From: CAITWD01 sp963842065
GTDB taxonomy: Bacteria > Actinomycetota > Thermoleophilia > Miltoncostaeales > Miltoncostaeaceae
Assembly: GCA_963842065.1 (NCBI GenBank)
Contig: CAWJEW010000007.1
Span: 248,001 to 312,000 of the forward strand
Reading direction: 5' to 3'
Length of the DNA: 64,000 nucleotides
Below, piece by piece: positions 15,465-23,160 of this stretch. How positions within the stretch are numbered: position 1 is the stretch's first letter; every line of letters starts with the position of its first letter. Made by a program: the position numbers and the translations under genes. The notes below the pieces were generated by a model, which did no database searches, was not told where the DNA came from, and saw only the letters and a list, made by a program, of their open reading frames with translations.

Positions 15465-16561
15465 CCTGCGAAGCGTTTGACCACGCGATAGCCCGTATCG
15501 CGCTGTACAGCGGTGCGCCCGGTGGCGGCGATCGCGGACACCATCCGCGGCGTGTCGAGGCGGAAGGCCGTACCGGCCGCCCGGACCACATTCTCCTCGA
15601 TCATGATCGAGCCCATGTCGTCGCAGCCGAATTCCAGGGCGAGCTGACCGACGCGCAGTCCCTGGGTCACCCATGACGATTGCAGGTGGTCGAAGTTGTC
15701 CAGGTACAGGCGGCTGACGGCAACCATCATCAAGTAGTCGGCCGCGGTGGTGTGCAGGTGATCCTCGCCCCGCTTGGAGCCGCCGCCGGACTGGTAGCTC
15801 CAGCACACGAATGCGCGGAACCCGGGCTGCTCGTCTTGGAGTTCGCGCAGGCGCCGCAGGTGCTCCACGCGATCCTCGAGCGTGTCGACGGTCCCGTACA
15901 TCATCGTCGCCGAGGTGGACATGCCCTGACGGTGGGCCTCCCGCATCACCCCGAGCCATTCGTCTGTGGTCGTCTTGCGCGGGGCGATGATCTCACGCAC
16001 ACGGTCCACCAGGATCTCGGCGCCGCCGCCCGGGATCGAGTCCAGCCCGGCGCGGCGCAAGCGCGTGATCGTCTCCTCCAGCGTGAGTTTGGAGTAGTGG
16101 CAGATGTGCATCACCTCCGACGGCGACAGGGCGTGCAGGTGGATCGGGTAGCGCGCTTTGATCGAGCGGAACAGGTCCTCGTAGTAGTCGATGCGCAGGC
16201 CGGGGTGGTGGCCGCCCTGCAACAGGAGCGCCGTCCCGCCGAGTGCGAGCGTCTCCTCGATCTTGCGGAAGATCACCGACTTCGGCAGCACGTAGCCTTC
16301 GGGATCGCGCGGGTGCCGGTAGAACGCGCAGAAGTCGCAGTCGGTGACGCAGAAGTTCGTGTAGTTGACGTTCCGGTCGATGATGAAGGTGACCTCGTCC
16401 GGGTTCGTGGCCCGCGCTCGCACCGCGCGCGCGGCGGCCCCGACCCGCACCAGGTCGTTGCCACGCAACAGCGCAAGGGCGTCCTCGGCGGTCAGTCGCT
16501 CGCCGGCCAGCGCCCGCTCGAGGGCGATCGTGGTGCCGCTGTCGGGTGCAACTGTGGTCAT
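15461..16561 (-). CDS. mqnC: Cyclic dehypoxanthine futalosine synthase
   Basis: This 366-residue radical SAM enzyme cyclises dehypoxanthine futalosine in the futalosine route to menaquinone. The cluster cysteines are C71, C75 and C78 (FCVTDCDFC), preceded by the family motif IDRNVNYTN. GGTALLLQGGHHPGLRIDYYEDL, IPGGGAEILVDRVR and LDNFDHLQSSWVTQGL are typical of MqnC, as distinct from MqnE. It is the last gene of a leftward block that also holds mqnA, menG, a prenyl synthase and ubiX, and follows mqnA after 42 nt. Confidence 0.95.
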   Translation of the reverse strand: MTTVAPDSGTTIALERALAGERLTAEDALALLRGNDLVRVGAAARAVRARATNPDEVTFIIDRNVNYTNFCVTDCDFCAFYRHPRDPEGYVLPKSVIFRKIEETLALGGTALLLQGGHHPGLRIDYYEDLFRSIKARYPIHLHALSPSEVMHICHYSKLTLEETITRLRRAGLDSIPGGGAEILVDRVREIIAPRKTTTDEWLGVMREAHRQGMSTSATMMYGTVDTLEDRVEHLRRLRELQDEQPGFRAFVCWSYQSGGGSKRGEDHLHTTAADYLMMVAVSRLYLDNFDHLQSSWVTQGLRVGQLALEFGCDDMGSIMIEENVVRAAGTAFRLDTPRMVSAIAATGRTAVQRDTGYRVVKRFAG

Positions 16562-16603
16562 CGTGACGTGGTCGTCCTTGATCTCGATTCCCGGTGCGCC
16601 GCC

Positions 16604-17422
16604 CTAGACGGCAAGCAGCTCCGGAACGTGTGTCAATTGTCCCGCCTGGCGGGCTAAGTGCAAGAACTCGTTGAGCCCCGCGCGCTCCTCGGCCCCGAAA
16701 CCGTATCCCAGGCGGCGGAAATACGTCGCGATGAAGTCCGCCGGAAAGGGGAACCGCGCCGCTGCCGCCCGGACGACCGCCTCGGGATCACGAGCGTAGT
16801 ACGCCTGAGCGTCGGTCAACAGCTGCCGAAGCTCGCCCAGGATCTCGCGCTGGGCCGGCGCTAGGTCCGCCCGCGCCGCCCACACGGCGAACACCATCGG
16901 TAGCCCAGTCCGCGCCCGCCACAACTCGCCGAGATCGAACACGTACGGCGCAAACGGGTCGCGGCCCCCGTTGAGGGCGTCGTCGGCGATCAAGAGGACG
17001 GCATCGTGGTCGCGCAACGCGTCGCGCGGGGTGGTCTCGAGCGGCCGGAAGACCGGCGCCGGGCCGAGCAACACCCGCAACAGCGCAACCGAGGTGGCGC
17101 TGTGGGGCGTCACCGCCACCGAGCGGATCTCGTGGAGCGGGACGCGCGAGAAGACCAGGATCGAATCCACGGCGCCGGCCGCCGAGATGCACGCGACGGG
17201 GACGAGCTCCAGGTCGGCGGCATACCGTGCGTAGGCGATCGACGACATGGCCGAGACGTCGAGGTCGCCGTTGGTCACCGCGCGGTTCAGGGTCGTCGGC
17301 AGGCCGTCGGTAAACACGAACTGCGGGCCGCCCGCGAGCTCAAGGTGGTGATAGACCGGGTACATGTTGAGCGCGGAGATGCGTCCGACGCGCAGCACCT
17401 CGACCGTCGGGCTCGGGCTCAC
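16604..17422 (-). CDS. mqnA: Chorismate dehydratase
   Basis: This 272-residue protein starts at GTG 17422, overlapping the upstream stop as GTGA. The frame is open far upstream, but that part is a shadow of other genes. It has the periplasmic-binding-protein-like fold of MqnA: LRVGRISALNMYPVYHHL, TTLNRAVTNGDLDVSAMSSIAYA, SVAVTPHSATSVALLRVLL and VLLIADDALNG..PFAPYVFDLGELW. MqnA makes 3-enolpyruvyl-benzoate from chorismate, the first step of the futalosine pathway. Confidence 0.93.
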   Translation of the reverse strand: MSPSPTVEVLRVGRISALNMYPVYHHLELAGGPQFVFTDGLPTTLNRAVTNGDLDVSAMSSIAYARYAADLELVPVACISAAGAVDSILVFSRVPLHEIRSVAVTPHSATSVALLRVLLGPAPVFRPLETTPRDALRDHDAVLLIADDALNGGRDPFAPYVFDLGELWRARTGLPMVFAVWAARADLAPAQREILGELRQLLTDAQAYYARDPEAVVRAAAARFPFPADFIATYFRRLGYGFGAEERAGLNEFLHLARQAGQLTHVPELLAV

Positions 17423-17967
17423 CTGGCCACCGCCCGGTATCCGACCGCGCCCGCCAGCCACTCGGCGTCTGTGTGGTCGTCCGGCGGGATCTGCCAGTCG
17501 GTGGCGCCGAACGCCACGGCGATCTGCGACGCCGCCGGGCCGAGATGAACCCAATCCGGGCGCACGAGGGTCGTCGGCGGCATCAGATGACGGGCCAGCG
17601 CGATGACCGCCAGGTCCTCGACGCCCCATGACCCGGGTCGGGTGGCGTCGCCTTCGCCGGGAACGGGCGACACCGCACGAAGCATGCCGGTCTCGTGTGC
17701 CAGCTCGCCGAGCGCGATCAGCCGGTCGACGGTCTGCGCCGCCGGGATACCCGCGCCGTACGCGACGACGGCCACGCTCGGGGTGCCCACGGCGTGCGCG
17801 GCCCGATGGGCCGCGACCGGCTGCTCGGCGTCGGTGTCCACGAGCCACCATGCCGGCATGGGCGAGCGCGAGTAGGTGACGACGCCGCCGGGGGCCACGC
17901 CTGCCAGCTCGGCCGCACGCAGCGGGTCTGGGGTCGTCAGCAGCGCGACGAGCGCGTCGCGGTTCAC
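17419..17967 (-). CDS. Radical-SAM-less MqnC/MqnE-like protein
   Basis: The 182 residues align with the beginning and C-terminal half of MqnE/MqnC enzymes but skip the cluster-binding core. The start (ALVALLTTPDPLRAAELAGVA, then VVTYSRSP) mirrors the family's N-terminal helix and first strand. The end (TVDRLIALGELAHETG, DLAVIALARHLMP and DWVHLGPAASQIAVAFGATDW) mirrors the family's closing barrel segment. There is no CxxxCxxC and no cysteine at all, so it cannot hold a radical SAM cluster. GTGA overlaps on both sides place it firmly in the mqn operon. It may be a non-catalytic partner or a relic. Its function is unknown. Confidence 0.75.
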   Translation of the reverse strand: MNRDALVALLTTPDPLRAAELAGVAPGGVVTYSRSPMPAWWLVDTDAEQPVAAHRAAHAVGTPSVAVVAYGAGIPAAQTVDRLIALGELAHETGMLRAVSPVPGEGDATRPGSWGVEDLAVIALARHLMPPTTLVRPDWVHLGPAASQIAVAFGATDWQIPPDDHTDAEWLAGAVGYRAVAR

Positions 17968-18938
17968 GCGTACCGATCCACGACGCCGTCGGCCACCAAC
18001 AGCAGGGCGTGGCGATGCGCCCCGTCAAGCGCGCCATCCAGGACTCCACGGGCGTCATCCACATAGGCCAGGGCCCGGGCCCGGGCCCGGGCGACCCCGG
18101 AGTGCCCGGCGAGACGGTCGCACAGCCGCTCGACGGCCGCGTCGTCGTCCAGATCACGAATCGCCCCGGCCACCGCCGGGTCATCCTGGATCGCGTAGAT
18201 CATCGGCAGCGTCACGGTGCCGTCACGCAGGTCCGCGCCGCGCCGCTTCCCCGTGGTCGCGGTCGACCCGGTCACGTCCAGGATGTCGTCGAAGATCTGG
18301 AAGGCCATGCCCACGGCCTCGCCGAATGCGGCGAGTCGGTCCTGCGTGACGGCCGACCCGCCTCCGAGCATCGCTCCGAGGCGGCATGCCGCCGCAAACA
18401 GGGACGCCGTCTTGCGACGTACCCGGTCCAGATAGGCCCCCTCGGCCAACGTCACGTCAAATGCGGCCCGCCCCTGGGCGAGCTCACCCTGTGAGAGCTC
18501 GAGGGCGGATGCCGCCAAGACCTCGATCGCGGCGGGCTCGTCCGCGCCGGCCAGCTCGGCAAACGCCTGGGCGAACAGGTAGTCGCCGACCAGCACGGCG
18601 ACATCGGCGCCGTGGGAGGACGCCACCGTCTCCCGGCCGCGGCGCATCGTTGCCCCGTCGAGCAAGTCGTCGTGCACGAGCGTGGCCATGTGGACGAGCT
18701 CGACCGCCGCAGCGGCGCGCACGAGCGCATCGGTCGGCGTTGCACCGGTCCCCGCGCAGGCGAACACGAGCAGCGGCCGGAGCCGCTTGCCGCCAGCCGA
18801 CAGCGTCGCCGACCCGGGCACCGCGACTTCGGTGACCCCGTCGGCCACGACGGCGGCCAGCCGGGCCTCGCAGGCGCGCAGCGCGTCCTTGAGACTGGCG
18901 GTCAACAGCTGCGCGGTGGGCTGAGCGGTCGCACTCAC
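17964..18938 (-). CDS. Trans-polyprenyl diphosphate synthase
   Basis: This 324-residue protein starts at GTG 18938, which overlaps the menG stop. The first aspartate-rich motif is LVHDDLLDGATMRRG near residues 90-100, and the second is FQIFDDILDVTG near 212. GGKRLRPLLVFACA and LVGDYLFAQAFAEL are classical isoprenyl synthase motifs. It should extend isopentenyl diphosphate chains, and next to menG and the mqn genes it most likely makes the menaquinone side chain (HepT/IspB-like). The C-terminal region contains a GGGCCC triplicate at 18071-18092, encoding alternating Ala-Arg. Confidence 0.93.
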   Translation of the reverse strand: MSATAQPTAQLLTASLKDALRACEARLAAVVADGVTEVAVPGSATLSAGGKRLRPLLVFACAGTGATPTDALVRAAAAVELVHMATLVHDDLLDGATMRRGRETVASSHGADVAVLVGDYLFAQAFAELAGADEPAAIEVLAASALELSQGELAQGRAAFDVTLAEGAYLDRVRRKTASLFAAACRLGAMLGGGSAVTQDRLAAFGEAVGMAFQIFDDILDVTGSTATTGKRRGADLRDGTVTLPMIYAIQDDPAVAGAIRDLDDDAAVERLCDRLAGHSGVARARARALAYVDDARGVLDGALDGAHRHALLLVADGVVDRYA

Positions 18939-19663
18939 ACGCGTACTCTCCCATAGTGCAGGGCGACGATGCCCCCGGCGAACAGCTGCCAGCGGATGTC
19001 GTCGAGGCCGGCATCGGACATCGCCGCCGCCAGCCGCGCGGGCTCCGGAAACCTCTTGACCGATGCCGGCAGATATCCGTAGGCCGCGCCGTCCCGACCG
19101 AGCACTGTCCCCAGAAACGGGACCGCCCGGTCGAACCACAGCCGGTAGAAGCGCCGCAGGTGTCGCGGGGTGGTGATCTCGAGAATCACGACGCGCCCCC
19201 CCGGACGCACCACGCGGACCATCTCCGCGATGCCCGCATCCAGGTCGCTGACATTACGGATCCCGAACGCCACCGTCGCGCCATCGAACGCGTCGTCGGC
19301 AAACGGCAGCGCGAGCGCGTCGGCCTGCACGAACTCGACCGGCTCGCCGTGGTCGGCCGCCTTGTCGCGGGCGCGCGCGAGCATGTTCTCGGCGAAGTCG
19401 GCGCCGACCACCCGTCCGCGGTCGGTGACTCGCTGCTGGAGGGCGAAGGCGAGATCCCCCGTCCCCGTGCAGACGTCGAGTGCGGCCTCGCCAGCGGCGA
19501 CGTCCGCAGCGGCCGCGGCGGCCTCACGCCAGCGCCGATCGAGGCCGGCGGTCATCACCCGATTGAGCAAGTCGTAGCGCGGGGCGATCCGGTCGAACAT
19601 CGCCTGCACGTCGGGCGCCGGCAGGCGTCCGGGGGTGTCCTCACTCGCCGCGCGTCCGGTCAC
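18935..19663 (-). CDS. menG: Demethylmenaquinone methyltransferase
   Basis: This 242-residue class I SAM methyltransferase of the UbiE/MenG family starts at GTG 19663 with GGAGGAG upstream. Motifs are MFDRIAPRYDLLNRVMTAGLDRRWR, the SAM loop ALDVCTGTGDLAF, FVQADALALPFADDAFD and GIRNVSDLDAG. It performs the final methylation of demethylmenaquinone. The longer open frame before 19663 is a shadow of ubiX. Its start overlaps the ubiX stop (GTGA). Confidence 0.95.
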   Translation of the reverse strand: MTGRAASEDTPGRLPAPDVQAMFDRIAPRYDLLNRVMTAGLDRRWREAAAAAADVAAGEAALDVCTGTGDLAFALQQRVTDRGRVVGADFAENMLARARDKAADHGEPVEFVQADALALPFADDAFDGATVAFGIRNVSDLDAGIAEMVRVVRPGGRVVILEITTPRHLRRFYRLWFDRAVPFLGTVLGRDGAAYGYLPASVKRFPEPARLAAAMSDAGLDDIRWQLFAGGIVALHYGRVRV

Positions 19664-20313
19664 CGGGTCTCCTCCGTCGGATCCGTGGGTCCCGCCGTGG
19701 TGCCGTCCTCGCCCCAGCGTGCCAGGAGCCCGTGCGGAACTCCGAGGTGGTCCAGTGCCTTGCCGACCATGAAGTCCACGAGCTGGCGAACCTCGGTGGG
19801 GTTGTTGTAGAAGCCCGGCGATGCCGGCATGACAACGGCGCCGGCCCGCGTGACCGTCGCCATGTTCTCGATGTGGACGAGCGACAGCGGCGTCTCGCGC
19901 GTCATCAGCACCAACGTGCGGCGCTCTTTGAGCATCACGTCCGCGCAGCGGTGGATCAGGTTCCGCGCCGTTCCGTGGGCGATCGCCGCCAGCGTCGACC
20001 CGGAGCACGGACAGATGAGCGCCGCCGGGGCCAGCGACGACCCCGAGGCGAATGGTGCGGTGAGATCGTCGAGTCCAAGCATGGTGACCTGCTCGGGCGC
20101 GGCACCGGAGCGGGACACGAATTCCCGCACCACCGCGTCGGGATCCTTCGGCGCCCCACGGCCGGCCGACAGCAGCTCGTGGCTGATCACGTGGGCACCG
20201 GCCCGGCTCACGCAGAGCCCGACCTCGCAGTCAGCGTCGGTCAGCGCGCACAGGGCGGTTGCGGCATACGCCGCACCGCTCGCACCGGTCACTCCCAAGA
20301 AGACCCGCTTCAC
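19660..20313 (-). CDS. ubiX: Flavin prenyltransferase UbiX
   Basis: This 217-residue protein starts at GTG 20313 (KRVFLGVTGASGAAYA). The later motifs LICPCSGSTLAAIAHG, ERRTLVLMTRETPLSLVHIENM and MPASPGFYNNP are those of UbiX. The enzyme joins dimethylallyl phosphate to FMN to make the prenylated flavin used by UbiD decarboxylases. A UbiD homologue lies at 23161-24603, and both probably act on the late mqn pathway's aromatic carboxylate. It heads the mqn block. Confidence 0.95.
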   Translation of the reverse strand: MKRVFLGVTGASGAAYAATALCALTDADCEVGLCVSRAGAHVISHELLSAGRGAPKDPDAVVREFVSRSGAAPEQVTMLGLDDLTAPFASGSSLAPAALICPCSGSTLAAIAHGTARNLIHRCADVMLKERRTLVLMTRETPLSLVHIENMATVTRAGAVVMPASPGFYNNPTEVRQLVDFMVGKALDHLGVPHGLLARWGEDGTTAGPTDPTEETR

Positions 20314-20410
20314 GGCAGCCAATCGTAGCCCCCGCGGCCGTGTGGCGACCTCGGTTCCGCCCCCGATCCGCACGGTGCGCGGCCCGCGGCAACATCGGCC
20401 GCGAGACACG

Positions 20411-20436
20411 TGAGGCCCGGGGTCATCCGGGCCTCA
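20411..20436 (-). terminator. Hairpin downstream of the bc-complex operon
   Basis: A perfect 10-bp inverted repeat TGAGGCCCGG/CCGGGCCTCA with a 6-nt loop starts 28 nt after the stop of the leftward cytochrome b/c gene. There is no U-run. It separates the bc operon from ubiX. Confidence 0.65.
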
Positions 20437-20463
20437 TCGCTGCGGTCAGGTTCCAGGCCGAAC

Positions 20464-21285
20464 CTACTTATAGGTCACGCCCAGGCCGCTGAGGAACGTC
20501 GCCAGCTGCTGGTACTGCACCGCGGTGAAGTTCGCGAACGGTGGCATCGCGGAACCCGGGGTTGCACACGTCGGGCACTGGGTGTGCAGGATGAACCAGT
20601 TCGCGCCGCTGTAGTTCGGACCGGTCACGCCGGGCACGGGTACGGGCAAGGTGCCGCTGTACGTCGACGACTTGCCCGCCGCACCGATGTCGGTGAGGTT
20701 CGGGCCGATCTGGCCGCCGACGCCCTTGACCATGTGACAGCTCGTACAGCCCTCGGTGAGGAACAGCGTCTCACCGGCCGCGGCCGCGGAGCCCGGGGTG
20801 ATGCCCGTGAACGTAATCGACGTGGCGCTGGAGATCGGCGCCGCGCCGGTCTCACCCGTGTAGGTGAGCCAGGCCATGCCGATGAACACCAGGATCGCGA
20901 CCGACAGCGCGAACGGGCGCTTGGAGATGCGGCGCTCAGCGCGGCGGTCGATGAACGGCGTCGCCAGCAACAGAACCATCAGCACGTTCGGGATGACGAA
21001 GGTCGCCATGATGACCGGCATCAGCGCGTTCTGGTTCTTGAAGATCTTGAGCATCTGGAACAGGAAGAAGAAGTACCACTCCGGCCGTGGCTCGAACGAG
21101 GACGTCGCCGAGTACACCGGTGGACCCACGTTCACCCGCTGCCAGATCGCCATGCCGATGATGCCCGCGAACACCAAGATCGCGACGATGTGATCCTTGT
21201 AGATCGCGTAGGGGAAGAAGGGCTTGCCTTCCTTCTTGGCCTGCGCGTAATCGCGCTTGTACGCCTCGTGCTCCGCGCGATTCAC
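20464..21285 (-). CDS. Cytochrome b C-terminal subunit fused to cytochrome c
   Basis: The 273 residues have two parts. The first ~140 form a subunit-IV-like (PetD-like) cytochrome b C-terminal module with three to four membrane helices and the quinol-site motif RPEWYFFFLFQML. After the last helix (VAILVFIGMAWLTY) comes a c-type cytochrome domain with the haem site GCTSCH and a likely axial methionine in SAMPPFANF. It starts at GTG 21285, overlapping the cytochrome b stop. It completes the quinol-oxidising complex with the Rieske and cytochrome b genes, and carries the electron onward without a separate cytochrome c1. Confidence 0.9.
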   Translation of the reverse strand: MNRAEHEAYKRDYAQAKKEGKPFFPYAIYKDHIVAILVFAGIIGMAIWQRVNVGPPVYSATSSFEPRPEWYFFFLFQMLKIFKNQNALMPVIMATFVIPNVLMVLLLATPFIDRRAERRISKRPFALSVAILVFIGMAWLTYTGETGAAPISSATSITFTGITPGSAAAAGETLFLTEGCTSCHMVKGVGGQIGPNLTDIGAAGKSSTYSGTLPVPVPGVTGPNYSGANWFILHTQCPTCATPGSAMPPFANFTAVQYQQLATFLSGLGVTYK

Positions 21286-22112
21286 TTGCCGCCCTCCACC
21301 GTCAGCGTTTGCGGCGCGGGCTCGACCGTCACCTCACGACGGCCCCGCGGCGCATGCTCGCGCGCGGCGGCGCGGGCGGCGGCTTCCTCGGCACGACGTG
21401 CCCGCGTCGCGCGCTTGGACCACGGCGGCTCAGAGATACCGAGCTTGCTGACCAGGAACAGGTGCAAGCCGATGAATGTGGCGATTCCCCCGGGTATCAC
21501 CAACATATGGATGGCATAGAAGCGGGAGAGCGTATCCGAGTTGAATGTCGAGCCCCCGCGCAGGATGTCCGCGATGTACGGCCCGATGATCGGCGCGCTG
21601 GCGGTGATGTTCATGGCCACGACCGTCGCCCAGTAGGCGCGCTGGTCCCAGACCAGCAGATATCCCGTCAGGCCCATGAACATCGTCATGATCAGCAGCA
21701 TCGCGCCGGTCACCCACGTCAGCTCGCGCGGGTACTTGTACGACCCGAAGATGAAGACGCGGGCCATGTGCAGGAACACCAGGATGATCATCGCGCTGGC
21801 GCCCCACTTGTGCATGCCGCGCACCAGCCAGCCCCAGGTCACGTGGTTGGTGATGTCCTGGATGCTCGCATAGGCCGTCGTCGGTTCCGGCTTGTAGTAC
21901 ATCGCCAAGACGATGCCGGTCACGGCCTGCAGGCCGAACACGGCCATCGCCGCGAACCCGAGGGTCTGGAACCAGCTCGTCTCGCCCGGGATGTTGCGCT
22001 TCAGGAACCACCCGATGCCCGTGGTCGCCGCGGTGCGATCGTCGACGTAGTTGATGACCGTATCGCCTGCCTGCTTGGCAGGCCCCTTCGGCCCGATATC
22101 GGTCGTGCTCAC
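21282..22112 (-). CDS. qcrB: Cytochrome b N-terminal subunit of a split bc complex
   Basis: This 276-residue protein starts at GTG 22112 with GGAGG upstream. It has four membrane helices with paired haem histidines (VRGMHKWGASAMIILVFLHMARV and YAIHMLVIPGG..IGLHLFLV), and the b6-like signatures WGWLVRG and GYLLVWDQRAYWATVV. It ends after the fourth helix with an arginine/alanine-rich tail, so cytochrome b is split as in b6f complexes and firmicute or deep actinobacterial bc complexes. The next gene carries the C-terminal half. Confidence 0.93.
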   Translation of the reverse strand: MSTTDIGPKGPAKQAGDTVINYVDDRTAATTGIGWFLKRNIPGETSWFQTLGFAAMAVFGLQAVTGIVLAMYYKPEPTTAYASIQDITNHVTWGWLVRGMHKWGASAMIILVFLHMARVFIFGSYKYPRELTWVTGAMLLIMTMFMGLTGYLLVWDQRAYWATVVAMNITASAPIIGPYIADILRGGSTFNSDTLSRFYAIHMLVIPGGIATFIGLHLFLVSKLGISEPPWSKRATRARRAEEAAARAAAREHAPRGRREVTVEPAPQTLTVEGGK

Positions 22113-22120
22113 CGCGCCTC

Positions 22121-22834
22121 CTACGAGAACGGGTAGAGGTTGGACAACACGCCGGTCACGGGCTCACCCGGGTCGTGCAGCGGGTACGCCTGTTGGGCGC
22201 TGTTGATCGAGAACGCGCTCCCGACCAGTACATGGTCGGTCGGGCTGGTGCCCGCCGTTGACCACGTGCCATGGGCGGTCCCCACGCCACCGCTGGGTTG
22301 CCCGCCGCTCGTGACGACCTTCACGTTGAACCGGTCGAGCGGGCGCGGCGCCGGTCCGGCCGTGACCAGGCCGATGGAGTTGAAGGCGCTGCCGTGGCAC
22401 GGGCAGAGGAAGTTGTCGCCGCCCTTGGAGTACTGCACCGGGCACCCCAGGTGCGAGCAGCGATTCCAGATCGCGATCAGCTCGCCGCCCTTGTTGCGGA
22501 TGAACGCGCGCGCGTCCGACCACTGCGACAGGCCCGAGACTGCCAGGGAGGTCGTCTGCCCGTCGGGGAAGTTGCTCAGCGGGCCGATGTCGACCCACTG
22601 GTTCGGCGGGCTCTTCACGGAATCGCTCACCGCGAAGCCAACGATCGGCACGAGGATGGCGGCCGTCAGGACCGCGCCACCCGCGACAGCGACGCCGCTC
22701 AGGAACCGTGTGCGCGTGATGAAGTCAGGATCGTCATCGTGGGACTCCTCCACAACGGGATCGATCGCCCGGGGACCAGCATACTGGCCCTTCGGCAACC
22801 CGCTGTGAGCGTCGTTCCCCTGGCTCTCTGCCAC
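22121..22834 (-). CDS. qcrA: Rieske iron-sulfur protein of the bc complex
   Basis: This protein of about 237 residues has one membrane helix (RFLSGVAVAGGAVLTAAILVPIVGF) preceded by an RTRF segment, and a C-terminal Rieske domain. The cluster motifs are CSHLGCPV and CPCHGSAF, separated by the usual stretch. GTG 22834 lies 9 nt from GAGGAGG and is preferred. A TTG at 22843 abuts the ribosome site too closely. It is the first gene of the leftward bc operon and sits 8 nt before the cytochrome b start. Confidence 0.93.
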   Translation of the reverse strand: MAESQGNDAHSGLPKGQYAGPRAIDPVVEESHDDDPDFITRTRFLSGVAVAGGAVLTAAILVPIVGFAVSDSVKSPPNQWVDIGPLSNFPDGQTTSLAVSGLSQWSDARAFIRNKGGELIAIWNRCSHLGCPVQYSKGGDNFLCPCHGSAFNSIGLVTAGPAPRPLDRFNVKVVTSGGQPSGGVGTAHGTWSTAGTSPTDHVLVGSAFSINSAQQAYPLHDPGEPVTGVLSNLYPFS

Positions 22835-22929
22835 CTGGTTCAACCTCCTCGAGCAATACGCATGACGACCTCGCGCAGGAATGGGAATTCAACCAGACCG
22901 CCGACCCCAGACATGCCTCAACCTCCGGG

Positions 22930-22958
22930 CCAAGTGTCCCGTCGCACGGGGCACTTGG
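22930..22958 (-). other. Hairpin in the leader of the bc operon
   Basis: An inverted repeat with 13-bp arms including one G-T wobble (CCAAGTG.CCCGT / ACGGG.CACTTGG, loop CGC) lies between the promoter at 23057-23085 and qcrA, about 100 nt before the start codon. It could end ubiD read-through or act as a leader structure. Neither is shown. Confidence 0.5.
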
Positions 22959-23056
22959 ACTCAGATCCAAATGCCGGGGGGTGATTTCCTGCTGTCGGAG
23001 GTTCGATTCGACCGCTCGACATCCTGCAGGACAGCCCCGGTCCTCAGATCAACGCG

Positions 23057-23085
23057 ATCATAACGACCGCAGCCCGTGTCGTTAA
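23057..23085 (-). promoter_or_regulatory. Sigma-70-like promoter for the bc operon
   Basis: On the minus strand TTAACG (23085-23080) is followed after 17 bp by TATGAT (23062-23057). Transcription would start near 23050 and leave a leader of about 215 nt before qcrA. Besides this promoter and the hairpin, the 326-nt gap between qcrA and ubiD holds nothing I recognise. Confidence 0.5.
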
Positions 23086-23160
23086 CCGATGTCCGGGGAT
23101 TGCGGCCGTTTTGAGGGCATGTGCCCCGCGCAGGCGGGGTCAGTTCGCGTCGGGGGGCGC

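Noticed and set aside
16604..18184. A 526-residue frame as one long protein
   Set aside because: Only the last 272 residues match MqnA. The upstream part is an off-frame reading of neighbouring genes, and GTG 17422 is coupled to the preceding stop.
22930..22958. Riboswitch in the bc-operon leader
   Set aside because: Only a single simple hairpin is visible, without the conserved junctions of any known class.
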